From Massilia sp. 9096 (GTDB lineage: Bacteria; Pseudomonadota; Gammaproteobacteria; Burkholderiales; Burkholderiaceae_D): a DNA stretch of 64,000 bases. The stretch's first letter is position 1. Each line of letters opens with the position of its first letter. The position numbers and the translations under genes are program-made. The notes under the pieces were generated by a model, which worked only from the letters and a program-made list of their open reading frames with translations, was not told the DNA's origin and searched no databases. The DNA is taken from assembly GCF_000745265.1 (NCBI RefSeq), contig NZ_JQNN01000001.1:558001-622000 (forward strand), written 5' to 3'. Of this stretch, positions 35,057 to 43,424 are shown in pieces.

Positions 35057-36235
35057 ATGAAATCTTCCACAGCATTATTGGCGCTCGCCACCGGCGCCTT
35101 TGCCATTGGCACCACCGAATTCACGCCGATGGGCTTGTTGCCCGTGATCGCCCACGGTGTCGACGTCGACATTCCCAAGGCCGGCATGCTGGTGTCGGCG
35201 TACGCGATCGGCGTGATGGTCGGCGCCCCGATCATGACGCTGCTGTTCAGCCGCTTCGGCAAGCGCGCCGCGCTGATGTCGCTGATGCTGATCTTCACTG
35301 CCGGCAACCTGATGTCGGCGTTCGCGCCGGGTTACACGACGCTGCTGCTGTCGCGCCTGATCACCAGCCTGAACCATGGCGCCTTCTTCGGCATCGGCGC
35401 CGTGGTGGCGGCCAGCCTGGTCCCGAAAGAAAAGCAGGCCAGCGCGATCGCTGCCATGTTCATGGGCCTGACCGTCGCCAACGTCGGCGGCGTGCCGGCC
35501 GCGACCTGGATCGGCCAGCAGGTCGGCTGGCGCATGACGTTTGCCGGCACCGCCGTGCTCGGCCTGGTGACCATCGGCGCGCTGTGGCTGGCGCTGCCCA
35601 AGGGCGAACCGGGTGCGCGTCCCGACGTGCGCCGCGAACTGGGGGTATTGACCAGCCGCGAGGTGCTGATGGCGATGGGCACCACCGTGCTCGGCTCGGG
35701 CGCGATGTTCGCGTTGTACACCTACGTCGCGCCGATGCTCGCCGAGATCACGCACGCCAGCCCGGGCTTCGTCGCGCTTGCCCTGGTGCTGATCGGGGTC
35801 GGCTTTACGCTCGGTAACAGCCTGGGCGGACGCCTGGCCGACTGGTCGCTGGACGGCGCCACCAAGCTCATCCTGGCCGCGCTCGCGGTCATCATGGTCT
35901 TGCTGCCGCTGCTATTGAAAACCCACGTCGGCGCGGCCATCGGCCTGCTGGTGTGGGGCGCGGCGGCCTTCGGCATCGTGCCGCCGGTGCAGATGCGTGT
36001 GATGCAGGCGGCGGCCGGAGCGCCGGGCCTGGCGTCGGCGGTCAACATCGGCGCCTTCAACCTGGGCAACGCGCTCGGCGCCGCGCTCGGTGGCGTCGTG
36101 ATCGCCCGCGGCCTCGGTTACGCGGCGGTGCCCTTCGTCGGCGCGGCGCTGGCGGCCGGCGGCCTGGCGCTGGTGTGGATCGGCCATGCGGCCCGCGCAC
36201 GCGAGGCCGGCCGGCCTTCGGCCACCTCGCTGTAA
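35057..36235 (+). CDS. MFS transporter, DHA1 family (AraJ-like exporter)
   Basis: The 392-residue protein has twelve predicted transmembrane segments. Its N-terminus, LALATGAFAIGTTEFTPMGL, is the AraJ/YdhP-type signature of sugar- or drug-efflux members of the DHA1 family. The loop between helices 2 and 3 (LLFSRFGKRAALMSLMLIFT) corresponds to MFS motif A. Substrate is unknown; relatives export arabinose-like sugars, purine ribosides or drugs. AAGG lies before the ATG. The gap to the divergent truncated LysR gene is only ~60 bp, so its promoter region may have been altered by the same deletion. Confidence 0.85.
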   Translation: MKSSTALLALATGAFAIGTTEFTPMGLLPVIAHGVDVDIPKAGMLVSAYAIGVMVGAPIMTLLFSRFGKRAALMSLMLIFTAGNLMSAFAPGYTTLLLSRLITSLNHGAFFGIGAVVAASLVPKEKQASAIAAMFMGLTVANVGGVPAATWIGQQVGWRMTFAGTAVLGLVTIGALWLALPKGEPGARPDVRRELGVLTSREVLMAMGTTVLGSGAMFALYTYVAPMLAEITHASPGFVALALVLIGVGFTLGNSLGGRLADWSLDGATKLILAALAVIMVLLPLLLKTHVGAAIGLLVWGAAAFGIVPPVQMRVMQAAAGAPGLASAVNIGAFNLGNALGAALGGVVIARGLGYAAVPFVGAALAAGGLALVWIGHAARAREAGRPSATSL

Positions 36236-36239
36236 GGCA

Positions 36240-39134
36240 TCAAGGCCGCGCCGCCGTCTTCGGCCCGGCCATGGCGTCGAGCGGGGCCGCCGGCGTCTTG
36301 TCCTTGCCGGCTTCCGGCGCCAGCACCACCTGCACGTAGTTGGCCGGATCGAGGTAGTGCTGGGCTGCGCGTCTGACGTCGTCCACGCTCAAGGCGTCGA
36401 TCTGCTGCTCGATGCTCAGGATCGTGGCCGGATCGGTGCCCTCAAGCAGCGAGGTCTGCAGCGCGGCCAGCCAGTAGCCGTTTTCCTGCAGCGACTTGCG
36501 GAAGTTCTGGCGCCAGTTGCGCTTGACCTTGTCCAGGTCGAGCGGGTCCGGGCCTTCGGTGCGCATGCGTTCGATTTCGCCGAAGGTGGCGGCGATCACC
36601 TTGTCGACGTTGGCCGGGCCGGTCGGCAGTGTCATGTTGGCGATGTAGTTGCTGTAGGGGATGCGCGTCATCGAGCTTTCCATGCCGCCGCCATAGATCA
36701 GGCCGAGCTTTTCGCGCAGCACGTCGATGATGCGGATGTTCATGATCTCGGTCAGCGCCGCCAGGCGCAGCTCCTCGGGCTCGCCGACCTCGGTCGGGCC
36801 GGTGAACACCAGCGACACCGTGCTGCGGTCCTCCAGGCCGATCTTGACCTCGCGCTTGACCACGCCGCGCACCGGGCGGATGCCGAGGTCGCGAAAGCCG
36901 GTCGGGATGTCCGGCGTCGGCAGGCTGCCCAGGTAGGTCGCCAGCAGCGGCTTGATCGCGTTCGCGTCGAAGCTGCCCACGAAGATGAAGGTGAGGTCGC
37001 GGGCAGACGAGAAGCGCTGGCGGTAGATCGCGATCGCGCGGTCGAGGTCGATCTTGCGGATGTCTTCCGGCCGCGTCGCGTGCGGCGCGCGTGGATTGTT
37101 GGCGTACAGCGTGGCCAGCACCGTGTCGCCGAACACCGCGCCCGGCTGCGACAGGCGGTTGCGCGCCAGCTCCATCTGCTTTCCGATAAACGATTTATAC
37201 AGATTCTCGTCGCGCCGCACGCCGTCGAACTTCAGCCACACCATCTGCAGCATGGTCTCGAGGTCGGAAGCGCCGGCGCTGCCGGCCACGACGTCGGTGT
37301 TGGCGCCCAGGCCGGCGCTGACCGACGCCGCCTTGCCGGCCAGGACCTTGCTCATCTCGAGCGGCGAAAAATTCTTCAGGCCCATCGCCGCGACAATGCT
37401 GTCGGCGTAGCGCGCGCTGACCATGTCGCGCTCGTCGAACAGGTTTTGGCCGCCGTGGCGCGCGGCGCTCATCAGAATCTGGTCGTTGCGGAAGGCGGTC
37501 GGTTTCAGGATCACCTTGACGCCGTTGGACAGGCTCAAGCGCGTGATGCCGAGGCGCGCGTCCTGGCTCTCGGCGACGATCTTGCCGGGCGCGGGCGCGC
37601 GTTCCATCAGCGTGCCGGCGACGGCTTTTTCGTCGCGCGCCGTGACGTCGGCCTTTTCCGCGCCGGCCACCGCCGCCAGCAGCTGTTCGCCGCTCGGGGC
37701 CGGGGCGTCGGCCTTGGCCGGGCCGGTGTAGACCACCAGCTTGCCCGAGTCCGCGGGAATCGTGCGGTGCGCCCACGCGTTGATCTCGTCCAGCGTGATG
37801 CTCGGGATCATCTCGTTGGCGTAGCGGTATTCGTTGTCGATGCCCGGGATCGACTCGCCCTCCAAAAAGTTGCGCATATACTCGGCGGCGTGGTCGGCCG
37901 AGTCGGTTTTTTCGCGCTCGGCGTAGCCGCGTTCGTAGGCACGCAGCACGTTCTTCTTGGCGCGCTCGAGCTCGGCGGCGGAAAAACCGAACTTGCGGGC
38001 GCGCTCGTTTTCCTGCACCAGCGCGTCGATCGCCGGACCGGCGCCCTTGTCGCCCAGCGCGGCCATGGCGTTGTACGAGCGGTAGCGCGGCGTCAGCGGA
38101 GACAGTGCGCTGCTGGCGGCCATGAAGGGCGGGGCGGGCAGCTGCGACAGTTCCTGCAGGCGCGCGTTGAGCATGCCGGTGACGAGGATCTCGACCAGCT
38201 GCTCGCGGTAGCCGCCGAGGGTCTGGCGTTCCTGCCACGGCAGCACCGGATAGCGGATCAGCACCGAGGCCGGGCCGGCTTCCTTGTCGGTGACGACCAC
38301 CGCCTCGGTGCCGTTGCGCGCCGGGATCCCGGCGTAGGTGCGCGGACGTTCGTGCTCCGGATTCTTCAAGCCGCCGAAGTGGCGCTTGATGAGTTGTTCG
38401 GCCTGGGCCGGGTCGATGTCGCCGACCGCCACCACCGCCATCAGGTCGGGCCGGTACCAGTCGCGGTAGAAGCGGCGCAGCGCGTCCGGCTGGAAGTCGT
38501 GGATGATGTCTTCCTGGCCGATCGGCAGGCGCTCGGCATAGCGCGAGCCGTTGTAGATCTTCGGCATCAAGACCTTTTGCATGCGGTTGCCGGCCCCTTT
38601 GCCCAGGCGCGCTTCCTCGAGCACGATGTCGCGCTCCTTGTCGATGTCGGCCGCGTCCAGCGTCAGGCCGTGCGCCCAGTCTTCCAGCACGAGGAAGGCC
38701 TTGTCGAGGTCGGCCGGGCGGTCGGACGGCACCGGCAGCACGTAGACGGTCTCGTCGAACGAGGTGTAGGCGTTCAGGTCGGCGCCGAACTTGACGCCGA
38801 TCGACTGCAGGTACGACACCAGCTCGTGCTTCTTGAAGTGCGTCGACCCATTGAAAGCCATGTGCTCCGTAAAGTGCGCCAGGCCCTGCTGGTCTTCGTC
38901 CTCCAGGATCGAGCCGGCTTTCACAACCAGGCGCAGTTCCAGCTTGTGCTCGGGCTTGCGGTTGCGCTCGACGTAATAGGTCAGGCCATTGGCCAGCTTG
39001 CCGACCTTGACTTGCGGTCCGACCGGCAGCGGATCGTCCAGCTTCAGGGGCGCGCCGTGGCCGAGCGTAGGGACGATGAGTCCGGCAAGAGCTGCGACGA
39101 GGACGGCGGTGCTGCGGACGAAGCGGATCATCAT
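36240..39134 (-). CDS. M16 family zinc metallopeptidase (PqqL-like, two tandem M16 units)
   Basis: The 964-residue protein has a signal peptide (residues 1 to ~28) followed by two M16 halves. The first is catalytic, with the inverted zinc motif HFTEH (87-91, GLAHFTEHMAFNGSTHF) and the downstream zinc-ligand Glu in DIVLEEARL (~residue 170). The second half (from ~residue 520) lacks the motif and forms the other side of the chamber. Size and features match periplasmic PqqL/pitrilysin-like enzymes that degrade short peptides. It converges on the MFS gene with only 4 bp between stops. Confidence 0.88.
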   Translation of the reverse strand: MMIRFVRSTAVLVAALAGLIVPTLGHGAPLKLDDPLPVGPQVKVGKLANGLTYYVERNRKPEHKLELRLVVKAGSILEDEDQQGLAHFTEHMAFNGSTHFKKHELVSYLQSIGVKFGADLNAYTSFDETVYVLPVPSDRPADLDKAFLVLEDWAHGLTLDAADIDKERDIVLEEARLGKGAGNRMQKVLMPKIYNGSRYAERLPIGQEDIIHDFQPDALRRFYRDWYRPDLMAVVAVGDIDPAQAEQLIKRHFGGLKNPEHERPRTYAGIPARNGTEAVVVTDKEAGPASVLIRYPVLPWQERQTLGGYREQLVEILVTGMLNARLQELSQLPAPPFMAASSALSPLTPRYRSYNAMAALGDKGAGPAIDALVQENERARKFGFSAAELERAKKNVLRAYERGYAEREKTDSADHAAEYMRNFLEGESIPGIDNEYRYANEMIPSITLDEINAWAHRTIPADSGKLVVYTGPAKADAPAPSGEQLLAAVAGAEKADVTARDEKAVAGTLMERAPAPGKIVAESQDARLGITRLSLSNGVKVILKPTAFRNDQILMSAARHGGQNLFDERDMVSARYADSIVAAMGLKNFSPLEMSKVLAGKAASVSAGLGANTDVVAGSAGASDLETMLQMVWLKFDGVRRDENLYKSFIGKQMELARNRLSQPGAVFGDTVLATLYANNPRAPHATRPEDIRKIDLDRAIAIYRQRFSSARDLTFIFVGSFDANAIKPLLATYLGSLPTPDIPTGFRDLGIRPVRGVVKREVKIGLEDRSTVSLVFTGPTEVGEPEELRLAALTEIMNIRIIDVLREKLGLIYGGGMESSMTRIPYSNYIANMTLPTGPANVDKVIAATFGEIERMRTEGPDPLDLDKVKRNWRQNFRKSLQENGYWLAALQTSLLEGTDPATILSIEQQIDALSVDDVRRAAQHYLDPANYVQVVLAPEAGKDKTPAAPLDAMAGPKTAARP

Positions 39135-39381
39135 GCTTACACTTTTGGTGACTGGAAATAAACCATTCTACTCTGCAGTCATGTGCGCACAGTTGGGTTC
39201 GGACGTGACGATTGAACCGGCGCAGTGAAAGGCGTCGTTGTCGTTGTGCAACGGAATTGTCATGCAGATGGCATCCGAATGCATCGCGGGGAGCGAGCGG
39301 GCCGAGGGAAGGCCGTCGCAGGCTGGCAAATCCATTAAAATAGCGGGTTTCCGCACCAGCTCATCCCCAGGAACACTCCAT

Positions 39382-40497
39382 ATGCCACTCTCCACCACCC
39401 AGGAAATCGTCGAGGAACTGCGCGCCGGGCGCATGGTCATCCTGGTCGACGAGGAAGACCGTGAAAACGAAGGCGATTTGGTCCTCGCCGCCGATTTCGT
39501 CACGCCCGAGGCGATCAACTTCATGATCACCCATGCGCGCGGCCTGGTCTGCCTGACCCTGGCGGAAGAGATCTGCGACCGTCTCGAACTGCCGATGATG
39601 ACGACCCGCAACGGCACCTCCTTCGGCACCAATTTCACGGTGTCGGTCGAGGCGGCCGAAGGCGTCACCACCGGCATCTCGGCGGCCGACCGGGCGCACA
39701 CGATCCGGGTGGCGGTCAACCGCAACGCCAAGCCGGACGACCTGGTGCAGCCGGGCCACATCTTCCCGCTGCGCGCGGTCAAGGGCGGCGTGCTGATGCG
39801 CGCCGGCCACACCGAAGCCGGCTGCGACCTGACCGAGATGGCGGGCCTGACCCCGGCCTCGGTCATCTGCGAGATCATCAAGGAAGACGGCAGCATGGCG
39901 CGCCTGCCCGATCTGCTCGAGTTCGGCAAGCAGCACAACATCAAGATCGGCACCATCGCCGACCTGATCCACTACCGCAGCCAGCACGAATCGCTGGTCG
40001 AGCGCGTGGCCGAGCGCGCGCTGTCGACCGAACACGGCGACTTCCAACTGGTCGCCTTCCGCGACAAGCCGAGCGGCTGCGCCCACCTGGCGCTGGTGCA
40101 TGGCGAGCCGACGCTCGACAAGGAAGCGCTGGTGCGCGTGCACCAGCCGGTGTCGATCCTCGACCTGCTGGACAACCGCGCCACCTCGCACTCGTGGACC
40201 GTGGCGTCGGCGATGCAGGCGATCCAGGCCGCCGAATCGGGCGTGCTGGTGCTGCTCAACTGCGGTGAGACGGCGCCGGAACTGTTCGCGCAGTTCGACG
40301 ACAAACCGGTCAAGCCCGCCGGCCGCGCGGCCACGCTCGACCTGCGCACCTACGGCATCGGCGCCCAAATCCTCAAGCAGCTCGGGGTGCGCCGGATGAA
40401 GCTGCTGGCCAACCCGCGCAAGATGCCCTCGATGACGGGCTTTGACCTCGAAGTCACCGGTTACCTGGCGAAGCCGGAAGACCGGACGGCCGCATAA
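39382..40497 (+). CDS. ribB: 3,4-dihydroxy-2-butanone-4-phosphate synthase with degenerate GTP cyclohydrolase II-like domain (RibBX type)
   Basis: ATG 39382 (CAGGA upstream) gives 371 residues. The N-terminal half (to ~205) is a full DHBP synthase: [54 protein letters not shown]. It makes the four-carbon unit of riboflavin from ribulose-5-phosphate. The C-terminal half has GTP cyclohydrolase II shape ([20 protein letters not shown]) but the zinc-binding Cys cluster expected near residues 250-265 is absent: the segment reads [15 protein letters not shown]. So it cannot be an active cyclohydrolase; this is the RibBX variant known in Proteobacteria, and a separate RibA is needed. ribH follows. 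Confidence 0.92.
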   Translation: MPLSTTQEIVEELRAGRMVILVDEEDRENEGDLVLAADFVTPEAINFMITHARGLVCLTLAEEICDRLELPMMTTRNGTSFGTNFTVSVEAAEGVTTGISAADRAHTIRVAVNRNAKPDDLVQPGHIFPLRAVKGGVLMRAGHTEAGCDLTEMAGLTPASVICEIIKEDGSMARLPDLLEFGKQHNIKIGTIADLIHYRSQHESLVERVAERALSTEHGDFQLVAFRDKPSGCAHLALVHGEPTLDKEALVRVHQPVSILDLLDNRATSHSWTVASAMQAIQAAESGVLVLLNCGETAPELFAQFDDKPVKPAGRAATLDLRTYGIGAQILKQLGVRRMKLLANPRKMPSMTGFDLEVTGYLAKPEDRTAA

Positions 40498-40552
40498 AGC
40501 GTTACCATTCACCCCATTCAATCAACGAAACAACAGAACAAGAGGCATAGCC

Positions 40553-41032
40553 ATGACGGTAGGAACTTTTGAAAGCAATATGGCGGGCGAAGGCCTGCGC
40601 ATCGGGATCGTGCAGGCGCGTTTCAACGCCGATGTCGGCCACGGCCTGCTGTCGGCATGCCTGGCGGAACTGAAGAGCCTGGGCGTGGCGGACGAGGACA
40701 TCCTGCACGTGACCGTGCCGGGCGCGCTCGAGATCCCGCTGGCGCTGCAGAAGATGGCCGAGACCCAGCAGTTCGACGCCCTGATCGCGCTGGGCGCGGT
40801 GATCCGCGGCGAAACCTATCACTTCGAGCTGGTCTCGAACGAGTCGGGCGCCGGCATCACCCGCGTCGGCCTGGATTTCGGCATGCCGATCGCCAATGCC
40901 GTGCTGACCACCGAGAACGACGAGCAGGCTGCAGTGCGCATGACCGAGAAGGGCGCCGACGCTGCCCGCGTCGCGGTCGAGATGGCCAACCTGCTGTTCG
41001 GCCTGGACGAACTGCAGGCGGAAGAAGAGTAA
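40553..41032 (+). CDS. ribH: 6,7-dimethyl-8-ribityllumazine synthase
   Basis: ATG 40553 with AAGAGG upstream gives 159 residues. Key stretches are [32 protein letters not shown] and [21 protein letters not shown], which holds the catalytic His. The enzyme condenses the RibB product with the ribitylamino-uracil to form lumazine, the substrate of RibE, and assembles as pentamers or icosahedra. It lies between ribBX and nusB, a classic proteobacterial arrangement, with a 16-bp gap to nusB. Confidence 0.96.
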   Translation: MTVGTFESNMAGEGLRIGIVQARFNADVGHGLLSACLAELKSLGVADEDILHVTVPGALEIPLALQKMAETQQFDALIALGAVIRGETYHFELVSNESGAGITRVGLDFGMPIANAVLTTENDEQAAVRMTEKGADAARVAVEMANLLFGLDELQAEEE

Positions 41033-41048
41033 AACGAGGCGCAAAGAC

Positions 41049-41519
41049 ATGATTGAAAAAACCACGCACGCCAACCCGAACAAGAACCGCACGCCGCGTC
41101 ACCGCGCGCGCGAGTTCGCGCTCCAGGGTCTGTATCAATGGCTGCTGAACAATGAGCCGGCATCGACCGTCGTCAACCACATCCGCAGCGCGCACGGTTT
41201 CGACAAGGCCGACGGCGAGTACTTCGGCGAGCTGCTGCACGGCGCGATCGCCCAGTCGGTCGAGCTGCGCGAAACGCTGGCTCCGACCGTCGACCGCCCG
41301 ATCGCCGAGCTGTCGCCGATCGAGCACGCGGCGCTGCTGCTGGGCGCCTGGGAGCTGAAGAACAAGATCGAGATCCCGTACCGCGTCGTGATCAACGAAG
41401 CGGTCGAGCTGACCAAGTCCTTCGGCGGTACCGATGGCCACAAGTACGTCAACGGCGTGCTCGACCGCCTGGCCGGCAAGCTGCGTCCGGACGAGGTGGC
41501 GGCGGACGCGAAGCGCTGA
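41049..41519 (+). CDS. nusB: Transcription antitermination factor NusB
   Basis: The 156-residue all-helical protein has the NusB signature: RHRAREFALQGLYQWLLN at the N-terminus and IPYRVVINEAVELTKSFGGTDGHKYVNGVLDRLA near the C-terminus. NusB with NusE (S10) binds boxA RNA and prevents premature termination in rRNA operons. GAGG lies before the ATG. A strong terminator follows the gene, closing the ribBX-ribH-nusB operon. Confidence 0.96.
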   Translation: MIEKTTHANPNKNRTPRHRAREFALQGLYQWLLNNEPASTVVNHIRSAHGFDKADGEYFGELLHGAIAQSVELRETLAPTVDRPIAELSPIEHAALLLGAWELKNKIEIPYRVVINEAVELTKSFGGTDGHKYVNGVLDRLAGKLRPDEVAADAKR

Positions 41520-41544
41520 TCTGCATTACCTGTATATATTACGC

Positions 41545-41579
41545 AAAAGCCGCTTCGGAAGACCGGGCGGCTTTTTTTA
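41545..41579 (+). terminator. Rho-independent terminator of the ribBX-ribH-nusB operon
   Basis: aaaagccgc (41545-41553) pairs with gcggctttt (41567-41575) and the run of T continues to 41578. It lies 25 bp after the nusB stop. Confidence 0.88.
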
Positions 41580-41642
41580 TCGGCAGTCCGGAACGTCGGG
41601 GACACTTCTCTCTATGCTTATGGATTCAAAACCACGGATGAC

Positions 41643-41942
41643 ATGGTGTACTTAGCATTAACCCCAGAGGGTCTGAAAGAAATTCTGGATGCATCCAAGG
41701 CCGGGAAGGATCCCGTATGGCGCAGTGCAGATGCATTGTCAAAGGCGGATTTTGAGAAGCTCGAGCGCGGCAATGTGACACGTTTTACCTACTCACTGGC
41801 AAATGTCGACAAGGCGACAATCGAGGGTGCGCTCGCGACCATCGAAGAGCATCACCCGGGAGAACGGGTCTGGATCGAGAGCACGCAAATGACAAGCCTT
41901 CAAAGGCGTCATCGTACATGGATAGCGTCGGGCCAAAAATGA
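41643..41942 (+). CDS. Small conserved-looking hypothetical protein
   Basis: The frame of 99 residues (MVYLALTPEGLKEILDASKA ... HHPGERVWIES) has ordinary amino-acid composition and a mixed alpha/beta pattern, unlike the Arg/Pro-rich spurious frames of this genome. Its DNA is less GC-rich (~55%) than flanking genes. I know no function. The ribosome-binding site is weak (CGGATG just upstream). It is enclosed between the nusB terminator and another terminator hairpin, so it forms its own small unit. Confidence 0.55.
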   Translation: MVYLALTPEGLKEILDASKAGKDPVWRSADALSKADFEKLERGNVTRFTYSLANVDKATIEGALATIEEHHPGERVWIESTQMTSLQRRHRTWIASGQK

Positions 41943-41975
41943 AAGCCACCGCGGCTCCCGCCAACGGTGGCTTTC
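41935..41975 (-). terminator. Terminator of the SLT transglycosylase gene (possibly bidirectional)
   Basis: gaaagccaccg (41941-41951) pairs perfectly over 11 bp with cggtggctttc (41965-41975). On the minus strand it is followed by ATTTTT. It overlaps the very end of the plus-strand small gene and lies ~50 bp after the transglycosylase stop. Confidence 0.8.
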
Positions 41976-42022
41976 GACCAGGACCGGTCCAGCGCTGACA
42001 CCATGCCAGCGCTATGTATATA

Positions 42023-42946
42023 TTAGAGGCCGGCGACCGTCTCGCCGCCCTGGCTGGCCCCGCGTGCGGTCTCGGCCGATTCGGCGTCGTGCTTGGCGGC
42101 CGGCGTTTTCTGGGCCAGTGCGGTTGCCGGCGCCGGCGTAGCGGCCGGTGCCGGGGCCGGTGGGAAGTAGGTCGGCACGTTCTTGCCGCTGGCGACCTGC
42201 TTCAGGCGATGGTACTCGGTCAGCACCTTCGAGCCGTAGCCGCTGTCGTCGGTGGCGGCGCCGGCGCCCACGTAGCTCTTCAGGCCGGCTTCGACCGAGC
42301 CGGTGCGGGTCACGTAATCCTTCAGGATCAGGGCGCCGACACGGATGTTGGCGACCGGGTTCAGCGCGGCCTGGGCGCCGCCCACGCCTTCGAATTTGTC
42401 GCTGTGGACCTTCGACATGACCTGCATCAGGCCTTGTGCGCCCATCGGGCTTTCCGCGAACGGATTCAGGCCCGATTCGATGCCCATCACGGCCAGGATC
42501 AGCAGCGGGTCCAGCTTGATCTCGTGCGCCGTGCTGTAGGCGGTCGAGACCAGCATGTTGGCGGCGTCGCCGGCCACGCGGTAGCGGCGCGACAGCCAGT
42601 CGGTGACGTACTTCTGCTGGCGGCTCGGACGGGCCGCCTTGTCGTCGGCATTGGCGATCTCGACGGGCTCGGCGCTGACCTTCAGGAGGTTTTGCGACGG
42701 GCGCGCGGCGACGACGGCCGGGGCAGGGTGCTGCGGGCTCAAAATGTCCGACACCCGTTTTGCCAGATCGGGGCGGTGGTACAGCAGGGCAATCATTGCT
42801 ACTGCAGAAAGACCGAATACGGTCAGCGTATGTTGTGCGGTGGTCATCACACCGCGTGCCGTTTTGATCACGGAAGACCACGTGACTGGCTGGCTGGCCA
42901 TCTGTTGGACGAGCCTTGCGCTCGCACCGATGAATCGGTTGATCAT
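42023..42946 (-). CDS. Membrane-anchored lytic transglycosylase (SLT domain)
   Basis: ATG 42946 with AAGGAG upstream gives 307 residues. A hydrophobic segment (about residues 38-53, LTVFGLSAVAMIALLY) anchors or exports the protein. The SLT domain (~residues 118-245) has LILAVMGIESGLNPFAESPMGAQGLMQVM with the catalytic Glu and the GLMQ motif, then NPVANIRVGALILKDYVTRTG and LKSYVGAG. It cleaves peptidoglycan glycan strands with formation of 1,6-anhydro-muramic acid. The C-terminal 60 residues are Pro/Ala-rich. The gene is alone on the minus strand. Confidence 0.87.
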   Translation of the reverse strand: MINRFIGASARLVQQMASQPVTWSSVIKTARGVMTTAQHTLTVFGLSAVAMIALLYHRPDLAKRVSDILSPQHPAPAVVAARPSQNLLKVSAEPVEIANADDKAARPSRQQKYVTDWLSRRYRVAGDAANMLVSTAYSTAHEIKLDPLLILAVMGIESGLNPFAESPMGAQGLMQVMSKVHSDKFEGVGGAQAALNPVANIRVGALILKDYVTRTGSVEAGLKSYVGAGAATDDSGYGSKVLTEYHRLKQVASGKNVPTYFPPAPAPAATPAPATALAQKTPAAKHDAESAETARGASQGGETVAGL

Positions 42947-43424
42947 CGTCGCTCCTTTGTCGCGGAAAAAGCTGCCCCTGGCGCGGCGTAAAAGCGCTGC
43001 GTGGTGGGTACTCATGCCGTGCATCAGATTACCGTTCGTCGCCGCGCACCAAGGGTTTGCGCGATCGAGGAACGCCGTCATTGCTTGCTTCAGCTGGGCC
43101 GCGCTGCGATGGAGGCGCCCAGTGGCTAACAAAGTCTAGGGGAGGATTGGGCAGACGCCCAGGGAAACACTCCTTACAAATGTCATTGGGGCCCCGACCC
43201 CGTGAAAGCAGGAGACCGGCTAAAATCACGTTCTGGACGTGCCCGGCTCACTCAGTACGGCGGATTGTAGAAGCTCGTTTATATCAAGTCAATACTAGCA
43301 CTATCGTGCTTCATAACTTTTGAATCTAGCTTTTAGGCTCGAGCTCATCAATTCTTTGGCAAATCAATCACTTGCCAACACTTGCTCGAATTGCTCAAAA
43401 GATGTAAAAAAGAATTAAAAATAG
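42947..43424. other. 478-bp divergent intergenic region before ubiD
   Basis: The left part (to ~43230) is GC-rich with no recognisable gene or RNA. The right part is markedly AT-rich and leads into ubiD. It contains a small hairpin AGCAC-tatc-GTGCT (43297-43310) and a perfect dyad TTGGCAA-N9-TTGCCAA (43356-43378). It must carry promoters for ubiD and for the transglycosylase gene; I could not fix their hexamers. Confidence 0.45.
43356..43378. promoter_or_regulatory. Candidate operator upstream of ubiD
   Basis: TTGGCAA (43356-43362) and TTGCCAA (43372-43378) form a perfect 7-bp inverted repeat with a 9-bp spacer, centred ~58 bp before the ubiD start in an AT-rich tract. The shape suits a dimeric helix-turn-helix regulator. 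No regulator gene is adjacent. Confidence 0.35.

Noticed and set aside
36186..39161. A plus-strand frame of ~990 codons opposite the M16 peptidase
   Set aside because: Composition is Arg/Gly/Val/His-rich without domains, while the minus strand has the HxxEH zinc motif and signal peptide.
39135..39381. An FMN riboswitch upstream of the DHBP synthase gene
   Set aside because: I looked for the conserved RFN core (AGGGGCAGGGTGAAATTC-like and CCGGCGGT-like segments) and found none.
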